64,000 bases of DNA, taken from the NCBI GenBank assembly GCA_019828545.1, contig JACVRA010000401.1, positions 62,001 through 126,000 on the forward strand, written 5' to 3'. The stretch is from Paracamarosporium sp. OC-R06-R3. Lineage: Eukaryota; Ascomycota; Dothideomycetes; Pleosporales; Didymosphaeriaceae. The notes below the pieces were generated by a model. That model saw only the letters and a program-made list of their open reading frames with translations. It did no database searches and was not told where the DNA came from. Shown piece by piece: positions 1 to 10,489 of this stretch. Numbering within the stretch: the stretch's first letter is position 1; every line of letters begins with the position of its first letter. Position numbers and translations under genes: made by a program.

Positions 1-3000
1 CTTCGGAGCGCACCAAGCATCAGCGCGATATACAAGATCAACAAGAAAATGCTACCTTCTTGGCTACTGTCATGTCTAAGCTAGACAGACAGCTAAGAGG
101 CCCATGCGCGCTCTTCGAAGACAGTCCTACTCCTAAATGGCGACTAGACGAGACTGAAGGTCGTGACCGAAAACGTCTGCGTATAATTGTTGACAATGTA
201 GGTCGAGCACAGACTTATCAGCCTAAGCGAAAAGACACAGATCCGAACTACAGGGACAAGCTGAGGTTGGACACCACTGTTCCAGCCATCTCTTCCAGAG
301 ACGCTCTTGGTGTTACACCTACCGCAAACATGAGGCCTTCATCGTCAATGGGTGTTCAGGACGCGTCAAGAGATGAATTAGATTCTGATAGCGAAGATGA
401 CTTCGAGATGGTTGAGGCCTTGCTTGAAGACGAAGATGGGTTCGAAGATAAGAATCGCAAAGTCATGAGAAGTCTAAATCGCGGCGACCAAGTACAATAC
501 GTTTGCAACATATCTCGCGTGGTGGGGTTGGAAGCAATCGAAGGTCTCCTGATCGTTGGCAAAGATTGCCTGTATCTTCTCGACGACTTCTTTCAAAGAG
601 CCGATGGTGAAATTGTTCGGGTTTGGCAAGCTCCCACTGACGAGAGGGATCCATATGTCCAGGTGATAGCTGGTAAAGAAGCTGTCACCAATCGCCGACC
701 GCCACCGAGGAACTACGACGAAACAGCACGAAACTGGAAGTGGACTGAAGTCATCAGTATCTCTAAGCGACGCTTCCTTCACCGAGATGTCGCAATCGAA
801 GTCTTTTTCGACGATGGTCGCAGCTATCTGCTAACAGCGATGTCGAATGTAATTCGAAACGACATTCACTCGCGTCTCATGCAACGTGCGCCACACGTCG
901 CTAAGCCGGACCTACTTGTCAACCCCGAACTCTCTTGGCGCCTCGACTCATTACGGAACCCCGAGGAGGCACCGCAAACATTTGGTTCACGCTGGGCATC
1001 CGCTTTCAGCTCTGTAACCTCACACCCTGTAACGCGAAAATGGATGAAGGGCGAGCTCTCGAACTACCACTACCTCATGTTTGTCAATACGCTTGCTGGC
1101 AGAACTTTCAACGATCTCACGCAGTATCCTGTCTTTCCGTGGATCATCTCAAATTACACAGATACTGAGCTTGACCTGAACGACCCAAAGAACTTCCGCG
1201 ACTTATCGAAGCCCATTGGCATACAGAATTCTCAGCAAGAAGAATTTGTCCGTCAGAAGTATTCCGCGATGTTAGAGATGGACGACACTGAAAATGCGGC
1301 TCACTATTTGACCCACTATTCTTCCGCCATGATGGTAGCTTCCTACCTTATACGTCTTCAGCCATTTATGGCTGCATTTTCACTCATCCAAGGTGGTCTC
1401 GATCACGCAGATCGCATGTTTTACTCAATACAAAGCGCATGGGACTCAGCCACAGGTTCCAACATGACGGATGTGAGAGAATTAACTCCAGAATTCTTCT
1501 TCCTCCCTGATTTCCTGACCAATGTCAATGACTACAATTTCGGTTTGCGAGCTGGTGGCCAAAGTATCGATAATGTTACGCTGCCACCCTGGGCTAAGGG
1601 CGATCCTGCTATATTCATTGAGAAGCAACGTGAAGCGTTGGAGAGCCCTTTTGTCAGCAAAAACCTTCATCGTTGGATTGACCTCATTTTTGGATACAAG
1701 CAACGTGGCGACGCCGCAGTTGAAGCAGCTAATGTCTACGAAAGAACAACCTATCAAGGCGCCATAGACTTCGATGCTATTACAGACGACAAATTACGTG
1801 AACTGCATATTAGCCGACTCAACAACTTCGGACAAACGCCAGTACAAGTCTTCCAGCGTCCACATCCCCAGAAGGAAGATCTCAATCCCAAGCTACAGAA
1901 GTTAGACACTGCTGCCGAGAGCCTTCACCGTCTCCCTGGAACTCTTCTCGAATCCAACGATCGTGTCTCATCGCTCGCTTACATAACTAAGCATGACAAG
2001 TTGCTTTGTTCTGCACCTTTCAGACAGAACATCCCGCCACTTTATGATCGCTATATGGAGTGGGGCTTCACTGACGGCAGCGTGCGGTTTTACGACTCGA
2101 ATTCGAAGAAGCTGGTAGGCATCTTCGAACACCTTCATTCTGGCCAGCTTACAGCGTCCTTCTTTGTCGATGGAAGGACTTTGATCACGGCTGGGACGGA
2201 TTGCACAATTGCAATCTGGAAAGTTCATAAAACAGAGAGAGGATCAGTTGAACTTCAATGGACAACTACGCTCTTTGGTCACAAGAGTCCAGTGGTCACC
2301 CTTGCGGCATCACGCGCACTGTCGGCGTTCCTGTCTGCCTCTTCCGATGGTCGTGTTTTCCTTTGGGATCTCAATAGATTTGAATTCGTGCGTGAGCTTG
2401 ATCTTGGGCCAGCACAGAAAAAGAACCCGATCTCGATACAGGCTGCGAGAATCAACAACGTCACTGGGCATATCGCGTTGGCTTGCGGCCCGCGGCTTAT
2501 CATCACTACGCTCAACGGTGAAATGCTGCTCAATCAAGATGTCAGCGATGGTGATGATGACTTCGACGGCATCACCGCCCTCGCTATCTACGAAGGCGTG
2601 GGCAACGAGTGGTGCGAACGCGAGCTGATATTCACCGGACACCGCAGAGGCGTTGTCAAGGTTCGTACTTCTCAATTCTAAAAATTCCCAATCGGTGACT
2701 AACACAGGGTGCGTTACAGATTTTCCACCTTAAACCCGCGCCTTCCTCTGCAGCTGCTACATGGACCATCGCTCTTATAAAACAACTGAACCATGGCGAC
2801 CCTTCCCGTGAAGACGGAGCAAATCATCAAGCACCTGTTACGTGCATCCTTCCCATGCCGCATAATGTGTATACTGGTGATGAGGAAGGCAGAGTGGTAC
2901 GTTCTTCTTTCTTTGATCTCAAGGAGTGGTGTAGTCGCGAGCAGGGTTATGCGGGACAGGTAGAGTGGAAGGCAGGGGAGAAGACGACTGCCGAATGGGG

Positions 3001-3275
3001 CGGCACACAGCTGGAAGTGAAGCGAATGAAGATTTTCTAAAAGCTGGTGGCTGGTGATTCTTAATTCTAGCGGCTCGCCGGTGTCGGTCTTCTTTTACTG
3101 TCACGAATTTTCTTGGTTCTTCATTTTTTTCTCCGACTGGGCGTTTGGCTTGTGCCAAGTGGGTTGTTGGTGTTGGTGAGCTTCACCACTTGCTTATGAT
3201 CATCTCCAATCCTCCCATGCATTTTGCTAACGATATGCGCAGTACGAGTGGGATTGTGTGCATCGCGGCCGCTAG
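1..3275 (+). CDS. BPH1: BEACH-WD40 domain protein, 3' part
   Basis: The open frame runs in from the left edge, so the start is outside the window. I read exons 3-2660, 2708-2896 and 3243-3275. A PH-like BEACH-associated domain lies around nt 490-900. The BEACH domain lies around nt 930-1790 and has the conserved GRTFNDLTQYPVFPW and ELTPEFFFLPDFL stretches. WD40 repeats start near nt 2040. The last two introns matter: without them the frame stops at 2679 or runs into low-quality sequence. With them the protein ends GDEEGRV-YEWDCVHRGR, the usual kind of ending for BEACH proteins. The second intron (2897-3242) is long for this genome but has GTACGT, GCTAAC and CAG signals. BEACH proteins are large scaffolds of membrane traffic, in fungi linked to vacuolar sorting and cell-wall/septum processes. 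Family assignment is firm; the symbol follows the yeast homologue. Confidence 0.9.
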
Positions 3276-3562
3276 AATTAAAACGCATCAGTAAATAGAC
3301 GGCACAAATATACATACTGGTTTCGACCGCATGCGGTAAAAGTCCTGGATCTTGTCGCTTGTCGCTTGCATGTTGCAATGGGTGTTATAGGCGTATTTCG
3401 GTCTTGCGACTTTTCACTAGAGCTACTTATCACTATTCGGAGAGGAGAGAGGAAGTAGAATTTGAATGCAATTCAAGATGATGCTCTCCACGATCTATCT
3501 ATTCCTCACAATAGCTCACACATATTCCCACTCTGCATAAGGATCTTAGACATTCAGTCATA

Positions 3563-3881
3563 CTACGAACCTCCCTTTCCGTCATCCTTCTTCCCCTCCC
3601 CACTCCCTTCCTTGGTAGTCTGCCCACTGCTCCCCTCTTCCTTATCGCCAGACCCGCTCCCGCTCCCCTTGTAATGACCTCCCTCCTTGCCCGGCTCGAA
3701 AATAGTGTTACCTGCACCGGAAAAACACGTTAGATATCCAAAACCAACATAGTACCGTAATGAAGAAGATTTGTCCACACGTGTGCAGCAGAAGTTGAGC
3801 GAGCGTACATGATGCGCAGTGCGCGTATGAGCCGTCTTTAGTCAGATCGGCGCCGGCGCCGCATTCGGGGCATTTAACCAT
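3563..3881 (-). CDS. small zinc-ribbon protein
   Basis: Two exons, 3809-3881 and 3563-3711, give 73 residues. The N-terminus has two CxxC knuckles (C4, C7, C22, C25) in MVKCPECG...YAHCASC, a compact zinc ribbon. It is followed by NTIFEPGKEGG and a Gly/Ser/Lys-rich, probably disordered tail. The intron has a GTACGC donor (3808-3805), a CTAAC branch and a TGCAG acceptor, and splicing it restores the fourth cysteine (T|GT). The function is unknown; a metal-binding adaptor role is only a guess. It is convergent with the BEACH gene, with 287 bases between the stops. Confidence 0.65.
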
Positions 3882-5389
3882 TTTTGGAAGTGGCGGGGAT
3901 GATGAGTTGGATATGGGGGACTGCGGGTCTTTGGGTGCGTGGTACCGTGATGGGTAGGTCGATGGTGAGGATTGGTTTTGGGTTGGGTGTGGATACGAGG
4001 GGTAGGGTGGAGCGCGGCGTGATTGGTCGGTGGAGCAGCTTTATCGATAGTAATGGGTGCTTGACATTTCTGGGCTACACTTCTTGCTACAGCTGCGAGA
4101 GTATTTGGACTGATGTGTTGAGCCTTTGGCAATCGGGGATATACTTGGGATGTGTTGGAGGTAGGAAAACTTTGGTGAGCGTGGCACATCAGAACCGATA
4201 CACATACCAAGCAGTAGCCAAATATCGCTTTAGCTCGTTGAAGGAGAATGTTATGAGTTGGGTGGCGTCTAAAGAACAGGTTGGGCAGGTTGCACACAGT
4301 GGACATGGCAGGAGACGGAGACCAACAGGCATGATATAGAATACCAAGATCCGAGTGTAGGCGTCGGCAAGCGAAGTGTTTTTGGAAGAATGCCGTCGTC
4401 GCAAGCACGTACAAAGGTGGAAAGGGTCGGCATATCTTGGGGATACAGCCGTCGCACAGCCATACAATGAATGGCTCCGTGCATGAGCACTTCAGTTTGA
4501 TCTCTGAGGGTGATGAGGAGTTCGCATCGTTGATGCTCATGAGCGCTGGTAAGGGTAGAGCAGAGATATGATGGTAGCTATGCTTGGTAGGGTACTACGC
4601 TATCTATAGCTGCATGCTATCCTATTATCGATAATGAATCTTATGTCTCCGCAATGTCATCTAGTTGGGACGTTCATGGCAAGGTTATGGCCGGTGCGGG
4701 TCAGCCACCCTCCTCGCCACCAGTGGTAACTTTTTGCTACAGATTGTTACTTTACATTGATCAGTATGTGTGACTCGCGAGCCAAATGACCTAATCCCAT
4801 AGATTCAGGATCAAAAATTGGGTTAGAAGTTATAGGTTTTGCATGGCTGCAAAGTCTAAAGGCTCAGCCTTGCACTGCCACGCTGAGTTGTCCGCGCCTT
4901 CAGCTCTGCTACCCCGCAGCATTTCTGCCTCCCTCTCTTCAGCTCCTCTTCCCTCATATCGTTAAAACCCATAACATCCCATCGCCCCGCATAAGATTCT
5001 AGTGATGCGCTGTAATTGCCGAAGCTTTGGCCGTTGTCGTTGTTCAGGCAACTCCCCACTCTAGACCCAGCGACAACGCAGTCAAGCGCTTCGATTCTCC
5101 GATTCTAACCAGCATGATCAGTAATTCCGCATCCTTGGTCTCTCAGAAGAGAAATATGCCAGCGCAGGTGAAAAGAGGTACGGACTCTTTCTTGAGATAC
5201 CTCGCATGCATTAACTTCTCTAGCGAAACGCGATCCGAGTTTTGGCAAAGCTACGCGACATAGTAAACGGATCTTAGCAATTAAGAAGAGCGAATCTCTT
5301 GCAGTTATTGAACAACAGCCGCGATACACCTCAAAGCCAAAGGTATACTTCCTCTATTTTAAGTCATTCTCGACGATCTAACATAGCTT
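3882..5389. other. intergenic region without a clear gene
   Basis: About 1.5 kb upstream of the zinc-ribbon gene and of the HET relic. Several open frames exist (for example 3842-4540 minus) but none shows a recognisable domain. A short frame near 5210-5341 (plus) ending in a GTATAC donor may be the remains of an upstream exon of the HET gene. I could not join it in frame. Confidence 0.4.
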
Positions 5390-7778
5390 ATAAAAAGAAC
5401 CTCAACCATCCCGAAATACACTAGTTCGGACAAGGAAGTGCTCTGGAGATCTCGAGAGCACTACATCAATTGAAAGGCCAACGAAACGCCAAAAACCTCG
5501 TACCCCTCCCCAGAAGAAGCCCTCGGAGCATCCTGCAAGCGAAGGCGTTATTAGTAACATAGGCAATAACAATTATATCCCAGAGTTCGAAATCAACAAA
5601 GAATATGCATACAAATGGCTCAAAGTTGGTGTCCCGTTTGCATCCGAGGTGTCCCAGATAATTCTCCAGCTTGAAGCAAAGAATGGGGGACGAAAAGCTT
5701 CAAATAGTGCTCTCAAGGACGCTTTCCGACCTTTTCTTATTACATTTGGCAAGGAGATCGAAAAAAAAGGAAAGGGATACAAAGAAATTCTTTTCGAATT
5801 TTGGAATTTAAAAGATAAGTGGAGATGTCTGGTAGACGATGTCTTCCCTAAACCTTTTTCCAAGCAAATTGCACAATTGGTTGCACATACCACATCACGG
5901 AACCTGTGTGAACGGTGCAGGACTATCGACATTAATCAACCTGTTAGTCTGTCTCGTACCAAAGAGAGTGCAGACTCTTGTGGGCTTTGCAGGATGTTGT
6001 CCCAATGTTATTCGGGCGGAAACGACGAAAGCAAGATCCCACTAATCAAAAATCGGACTTTAGTGAGGATATGCGCTGCTCCTGGTTTGTTCTGCTCCAA
6101 CTCTTAAAGATTTGCGAGGAGGTCTACTCACCTCTTTATAGGATCCAAAGCTTCACATTTTGGTATCCAAATCGGGTTTCCAACATTACTAGAATCAGGA
6201 CCTCGTTTCGAAGTAGTCTGCGAGTGGCTTCGAGTCTGCGACGAAACCCACGAGGACCTTGGTTGCCATCTAGTATCTAGTCCGCAATTGCCTACCAGGG
6301 TATTGGATGTTGGAGATGGTAACCTACGCCTCCACATTTCCGAGCCAGATGATCGAGGAGACTACATTGCTCTATCCCACTGTTAAGGCAATCCGTCAGA
6401 AGAACAGAAGAAAACGTTTTGCACATCTTGTGATAACATTGATGGCAGGAGCCGTGAAGGGATAGACATGGATACATTGCCAAAGACCTTCCAGGATGCG
6501 ATCACAGTAACCAGACAACTTGGCAAACGATACCTCTGGATCGACTCCTTGTGCATAATACAGTATGGCGACAATCTTGAGGACTGGATGAAGGAGTCTG
6601 AGCGGATGGGGGCTGTCTTTGGTAATGCCTATTGTACGATTGCTGCAACCTCTGCTGGAGACCCTACTAAAGGCTTCCTTGCGCGGCCCATAACGGCATA
6701 TTCAGAGCCGAAATACGTCAAAGTACACAGCCCCTCATATGGTCCAGTCTACATTAGCAGGTTTGTCGATGATTTCCATGGCGATGTCGAGAATGGTATC
6801 TTGAATCAGCGGGCCTGGGTGTTACAGGAACGAGCTTTGTCACGACGGACCATCCATTTTACAGCAACACAAGCTTACTGGGAGTGTGGTAATGGAGTAC
6901 GCTGCGAGACGCTTACTCAGATGCGCAAGTAAGTTTGTTCACATAGCTATATCTAACTTTTTTGAACCTATGAAGGTTTCAACTTTTCTTTAGTGATGGG
7001 TCGTTTAGCTTTGGTTTGCCCTATTACAAATCATTGGTTGTTGCTAACTGCTGGTATTAGCTCCAAATCGCTCTTTCTGTCCGATCCCACATTCCCAGCT
7101 TTTATCAAGCACCGTCGGGCGCAAGACAAAGTAGAACTATTTCAGCATCTCTTTTCGAGGTATTCACAGCTTGGCCTTACAGAACCTGTGGACAGACCTA
7201 TCGCAATTTCGGGCTTAGCCGATCGACTTGCAGAAACCTTCGAAATGACAGTCACGCATGGGGTCTTTGATCGGTACATCCACAGAAGCCTCCTCTGGCA
7301 CCGATCTGGGCCAGTAAGGATGCAACGAATAGTCTACCCAAGCGACCGAAAGGTGCCGTCGTGGTCGTGGATGGCATACACTGGGCAGATCGAGTATATG
7401 AGCATTGATCACCATCAGGTCGAGTGGAGCGAGGCTGTTCGATTGGCTGATGGTACACTGAAAGCTCAAGTTAGACGCTTTCAGTCATGCAGAATTGAAC
7501 GGAAGGATGATGGAACATGCGAAATTGGAAACAAATGCGGGAGCGGCGAAAAAGGTTGGCTGAAGTTTGATGGTGAGGATAGGAAAACTGTGAGGACACT
7601 TCGAAGTTGCGTAATTGGAAGGAACATAGAATCTGGCGATAAACGGAGATACTATATATTGGCTGTAACGCCCGTATACTTGGACAGATGCAAAGCATTC
7701 AAAAGAGTAGGAGTGGGATCTGTTCCGCAGAATTTCATATCATTCCAGGATGGAGCTGCTGACGCGCTCATCTTTTGA
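5390..7778 (+). pseudogene. HET-domain (heterokaryon incompatibility) gene, disrupted
   Basis: A HET-domain gene. The N-terminal part has the LCERCR...CGLCRM cysteine pairs. The core contains GDYIALSHC, RYLWIDSLCIIQ and NQRAWVLQERALSRR, and the C-terminal part has VPSWSWMAY. One frame runs without shift from about 5393 to 6932 but is broken by TAA at 6105-6107 and TAA at 6384-6386. The second falls where the family has the invariant Trp of the SHCWGN motif. I found no intron that removes either stop in phase. Downstream, one intron starts at GTAAGT (about 6930), and a second probably runs from about 7016 to 7098, giving continuation into the frame ending at 7778. No ATG is visible for the first exon. 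HET proteins trigger cell death on non-self fusion; this copy should not yield a full product. Boundaries are approximate. Confidence 0.75.
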
Positions 7779-8429
7779 CGGCTCGTCTTCCTGTGGCTGT
7801 CCGTAAGTAGATGAAGGCACGAGGAAGGAGGGTTTCCTAGCTGTTAAACGCACTAGCTCCAGCTGAAGAACTTATTCCTTTACTGTTCAGTGACTCACCA
7901 CAAACATTTTCACAACGAGTTTAGAGAAAGTTCTTAGCGACTCTGAAGAATTTGCATGGATGTAAATGCGCTTCCTCGACTGTCTTAGAAAAAGCTTCCT
8001 TGGCTAGTACAAGGTTTGAACAAGGTTGACCAGGTAATTAGTGGCGATACTTTTGTCCAGGGTGTTAGAGTGCTATCGCACAATATGAGTAGAAGCTATC
8101 TATTGTTGGCGGGTCAGTATTCCGAAAGATGTGGATTGTAATGTGCCGCGAATTTTCATTTTCGTACACTGCTCTGAAAAATACGTTGTTTATGAGACCA
8201 ACAGATTGGTGAATTATCGAAAACGAACATTATATTGTCACCAATTAGAAAAAGAAAGAGCGAGTATACAAAGTTATCCGTGTCCCCGCGGTGGGGCGAA
8301 GAGAGATCAACGAATGTATTTTATATTCAGCTTGCTCATCGCACCCTGCAATGCCTGCCACTCTGGCTTCTAGAAGCAAAAAAAAATCATTAAAGCAAAC
8401 TACGCGTGATAGAAAGACAAAAACGAAAT
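7779..8429. other. intergenic, no gene seen
   Basis: AT-rich spacer between the HET relic and the tRNA gene. I see only short random open frames here. Confidence 0.5.
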
Positions 8430-8510
8430 GCCCACACCCCGAATCGAACGAGGGATCTTGTCATAACGCAGATGTACGAGTGACACGCTGTACCACTAAG
8501 CCATGCGGGC
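8430..8510 (-). tRNA. tRNA-Thr(CGT) with 10-base intron
   Basis: The minus strand folds as a cloverleaf. Acceptor GCCCGCA pairs with TGTGGGC. The D arm is GGCTTAGTGGTACAGC. The T arm is CCTCG-TTCGATT-CGGGG. The anticodon stem is TGTCA/TGACA. The anticodon loop has 17 bases instead of 7. Placing a 10-base intron at the canonical 37/38 site leaves loop CTCGTAA with anticodon CGT (Thr). Intron bases TGCG can pair with the anticodon region CGTA, as expected for a nuclear pre-tRNA. The CCA end is not encoded. Identity rests on the intron placement. Confidence 0.9.
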
Positions 8511-9153
8511 GTGAATTGTGGCAAATTTATGAAAATAAATACTCTATATACCAGCATCAATATTATGAGCAGCAATCTAGAGCATATATAGCCGCGATCT
8601 ATACCGCGGAAGACTCGTGTGAGGTATTCAAAATACTCAGAGAGTAGTGTAACAAGAATGAGTCATACTGGGTTAGCTATTAGGTCCACTCTTTGCGCCT
8701 AAACCGAGGCAGCTAGACTTAAAAATGGCGAGCTACAGCAACCTAGATCTTTCAGGAGTCTTAGCAACGGACATAACATTGCGTAGTAGTTCAAAAACTC
8801 CTGAAAAGCTACGTAGACTGGATCAAACTTCGAATAGATTTTGTTCATAGCGAAGCTGACAGGCAGAGTGAATGGTGCAGCTTCCTCTATCGATAACCTG
8901 AAAGCTAACGAAGGCGAGTGCCCCTCCACGTCACGACTGCCCCTCAACGCGCCGCGCTTTGCAACTTTGGCCATCAAACACCGAACCACCAACACAAACC
9001 ACTTCCTCGCCTGTATAACTCTCATGACGTTATAACACACTTCAAGCACAATAAACAGCGTCGTGTTAAAAGCCTAGGTACACTTCGTTACCTCAGGAGC
9101 TACAAAGCCCCCGCCCCATAAACAAAATATCCTGACCACAGCGCGCCTCCACA
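8511..9153. other. intergenic, DOM34 upstream region
   Basis: Spacer between the tRNA and DOM34. It holds the DOM34 promoter and leader; no gene or clear repeat is seen. Confidence 0.5.
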
Positions 9154-10380
9154 ATGAAGCTCCTCCGCCAACAAATCGACGCCAAAACCGGCGCCGGTAC
9201 TGCGACCCTCCTCCCTGAAGAGCCAGAAGACATGTGGCACGCTTACAACCTCATCCAGCCTACCGACCACATCCGCGCCAAAGCCATACGTCGTATCTCT
9301 AAAGAAATGGGCGCCGGCGCCGTCACCTCACAGCGCGTCGCGCTCGATCTTACCATCGTTGTTACCTTGACTGACTTCGACCTCGCGAGCAACGAGCTAC
9401 ACGTCGCCGGGCGCGTCGTTTCTGAGAACGAGCATGTCAAGATGGGGAGCCATCATACGCTGGATCTGGAGTTGAATCGCAAGTTTGAGCTTGAAAAGGT
9501 GGATGGATGGGATAGCGTTGCGGTAGGCATGTTGACGGAGGCGTGCAATACCGGGAGCAGAGCGGAGATGTGGGCTGTTGTTATGGGCGAGGGGATGGCA
9601 AACATCTGCCTGATTACGGAGCATCAAACTATCCTGCGGAACCGGGTAGAGGTCTCGATACCGCGGAAGGGGAAGGGCCACATGGAACAACATAACAAGG
9701 GCTTAGAGAAGTTTCACAACACATTGCTCAGCACGCTGTTGCGAGACATGGAGAGTGCGAAGAAGGATGCGCAGACGGAGAAGACGGTCCCGCTTCTGCT
9801 TGCAAGCGCGGGGTTCTACGCGCAGGCTTTCCTGCAGTTCATCAAGGACTATGCAGTACGGACAGGAAACAAATTTCTCCAGACTTTGATACCGAGCATC
9901 GTTGTTGCGCATTCCGCTGGCGAACACGTACACAACCTCGCGGAGGTACTTGCCTCGCCCGCTTGCACCGCGAAGCTCTCCGATGCTAAATTCACACGAG
10001 AAACCGCACTCATGGATGAATTTATGAAACATATGCGACTAGAAGACGGACGCGCAGCATATGGGCCACGGGAAATCGAAAGGGCGGTGGAAAGCGGGGC
10101 GGTCGGCAGAGGAGGGGGCGTGTTGTTGATCTCAAACACACTATTTCGGTCACACAACCTCGCTGAAAGGAAACGGTGGGTTGCGCTTGTTGACCGGGTG
10201 AAGGAAGTTGAAGGTGGTGAGGTGAGGGTGTTGAGTAGCTTGCACGAGAGTGGTAAAAGGCTTGAGGCACTAGGGAGCATTGCGGCCATTCTGACATATC
10301 CACTAGAAGAGATTGACGAAGACGAGGAAGAAGGCGAGACAAACGGGGTGCATGCAGACAATGAAGAGATGATAATATAA
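9154..10380 (+). CDS. DOM34: Dom34/Pelota ribosome-rescue factor
   Basis: A single exon of 408 residues, close to the family length. It begins MKLLRQQID, the usual start of Pelota proteins. The N-terminal Sm-like domain (about 1-130), with PEDMWHAYNLI and the R-S-x-R-like RRIS region, is followed by the central and C-terminal eRF1-like domains (about 135-260 and 265-375). As in the family, the central domain has no GGQ peptide-release loop. An acidic tail (EEIDEDEEEGE) closes the protein. Dom34 works with the GTPase Hbs1 in the cytoplasm to split stalled ribosomes in no-go and non-stop mRNA decay. The start codon is well placed and the gene looks intact. It is convergent with the next gene, 109 bases apart. 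Confidence 0.95.
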   Translation: MKLLRQQIDAKTGAGTATLLPEEPEDMWHAYNLIQPTDHIRAKAIRRISKEMGAGAVTSQRVALDLTIVVTLTDFDLASNELHVAGRVVSENEHVKMGSHHTLDLELNRKFELEKVDGWDSVAVGMLTEACNTGSRAEMWAVVMGEGMANICLITEHQTILRNRVEVSIPRKGKGHMEQHNKGLEKFHNTLLSTLLRDMESAKKDAQTEKTVPLLLASAGFYAQAFLQFIKDYAVRTGNKFLQTLIPSIVVAHSAGEHVHNLAEVLASPACTAKLSDAKFTRETALMDEFMKHMRLEDGRAAYGPREIERAVESGAVGRGGGVLLISNTLFRSHNLAERKRWVALVDRVKEVEGGEVRVLSSLHESGKRLEALGSIAAILTYPLEEIDEDEEEGETNGVHADNEEMII

Positions 10381-10489
10381 TATTGTCTTCGTTAGCTAAA
10401 ATAATAAGAATGATACCCAACCCATGCCCTAAAACCGTATTGTGAAAACCATATCCTAAAGGGGTATCTAAGTTTGTGAAAGAGATCTG

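Noticed and set aside
3842..4540. A 232-residue open frame on the minus strand
   Set aside because: It overlaps the first exon of the zinc-ribbon gene in another frame, is His/Pro-rich without a domain, and looks like leader or spacer DNA.
5105..5341. Possible first exon of the HET gene ending at a GTATAC donor
   Set aside because: The best-looking frame runs into a stop after joining to the CTAAC...AAAAG acceptor, and the frame that fits in phase has no ATG.
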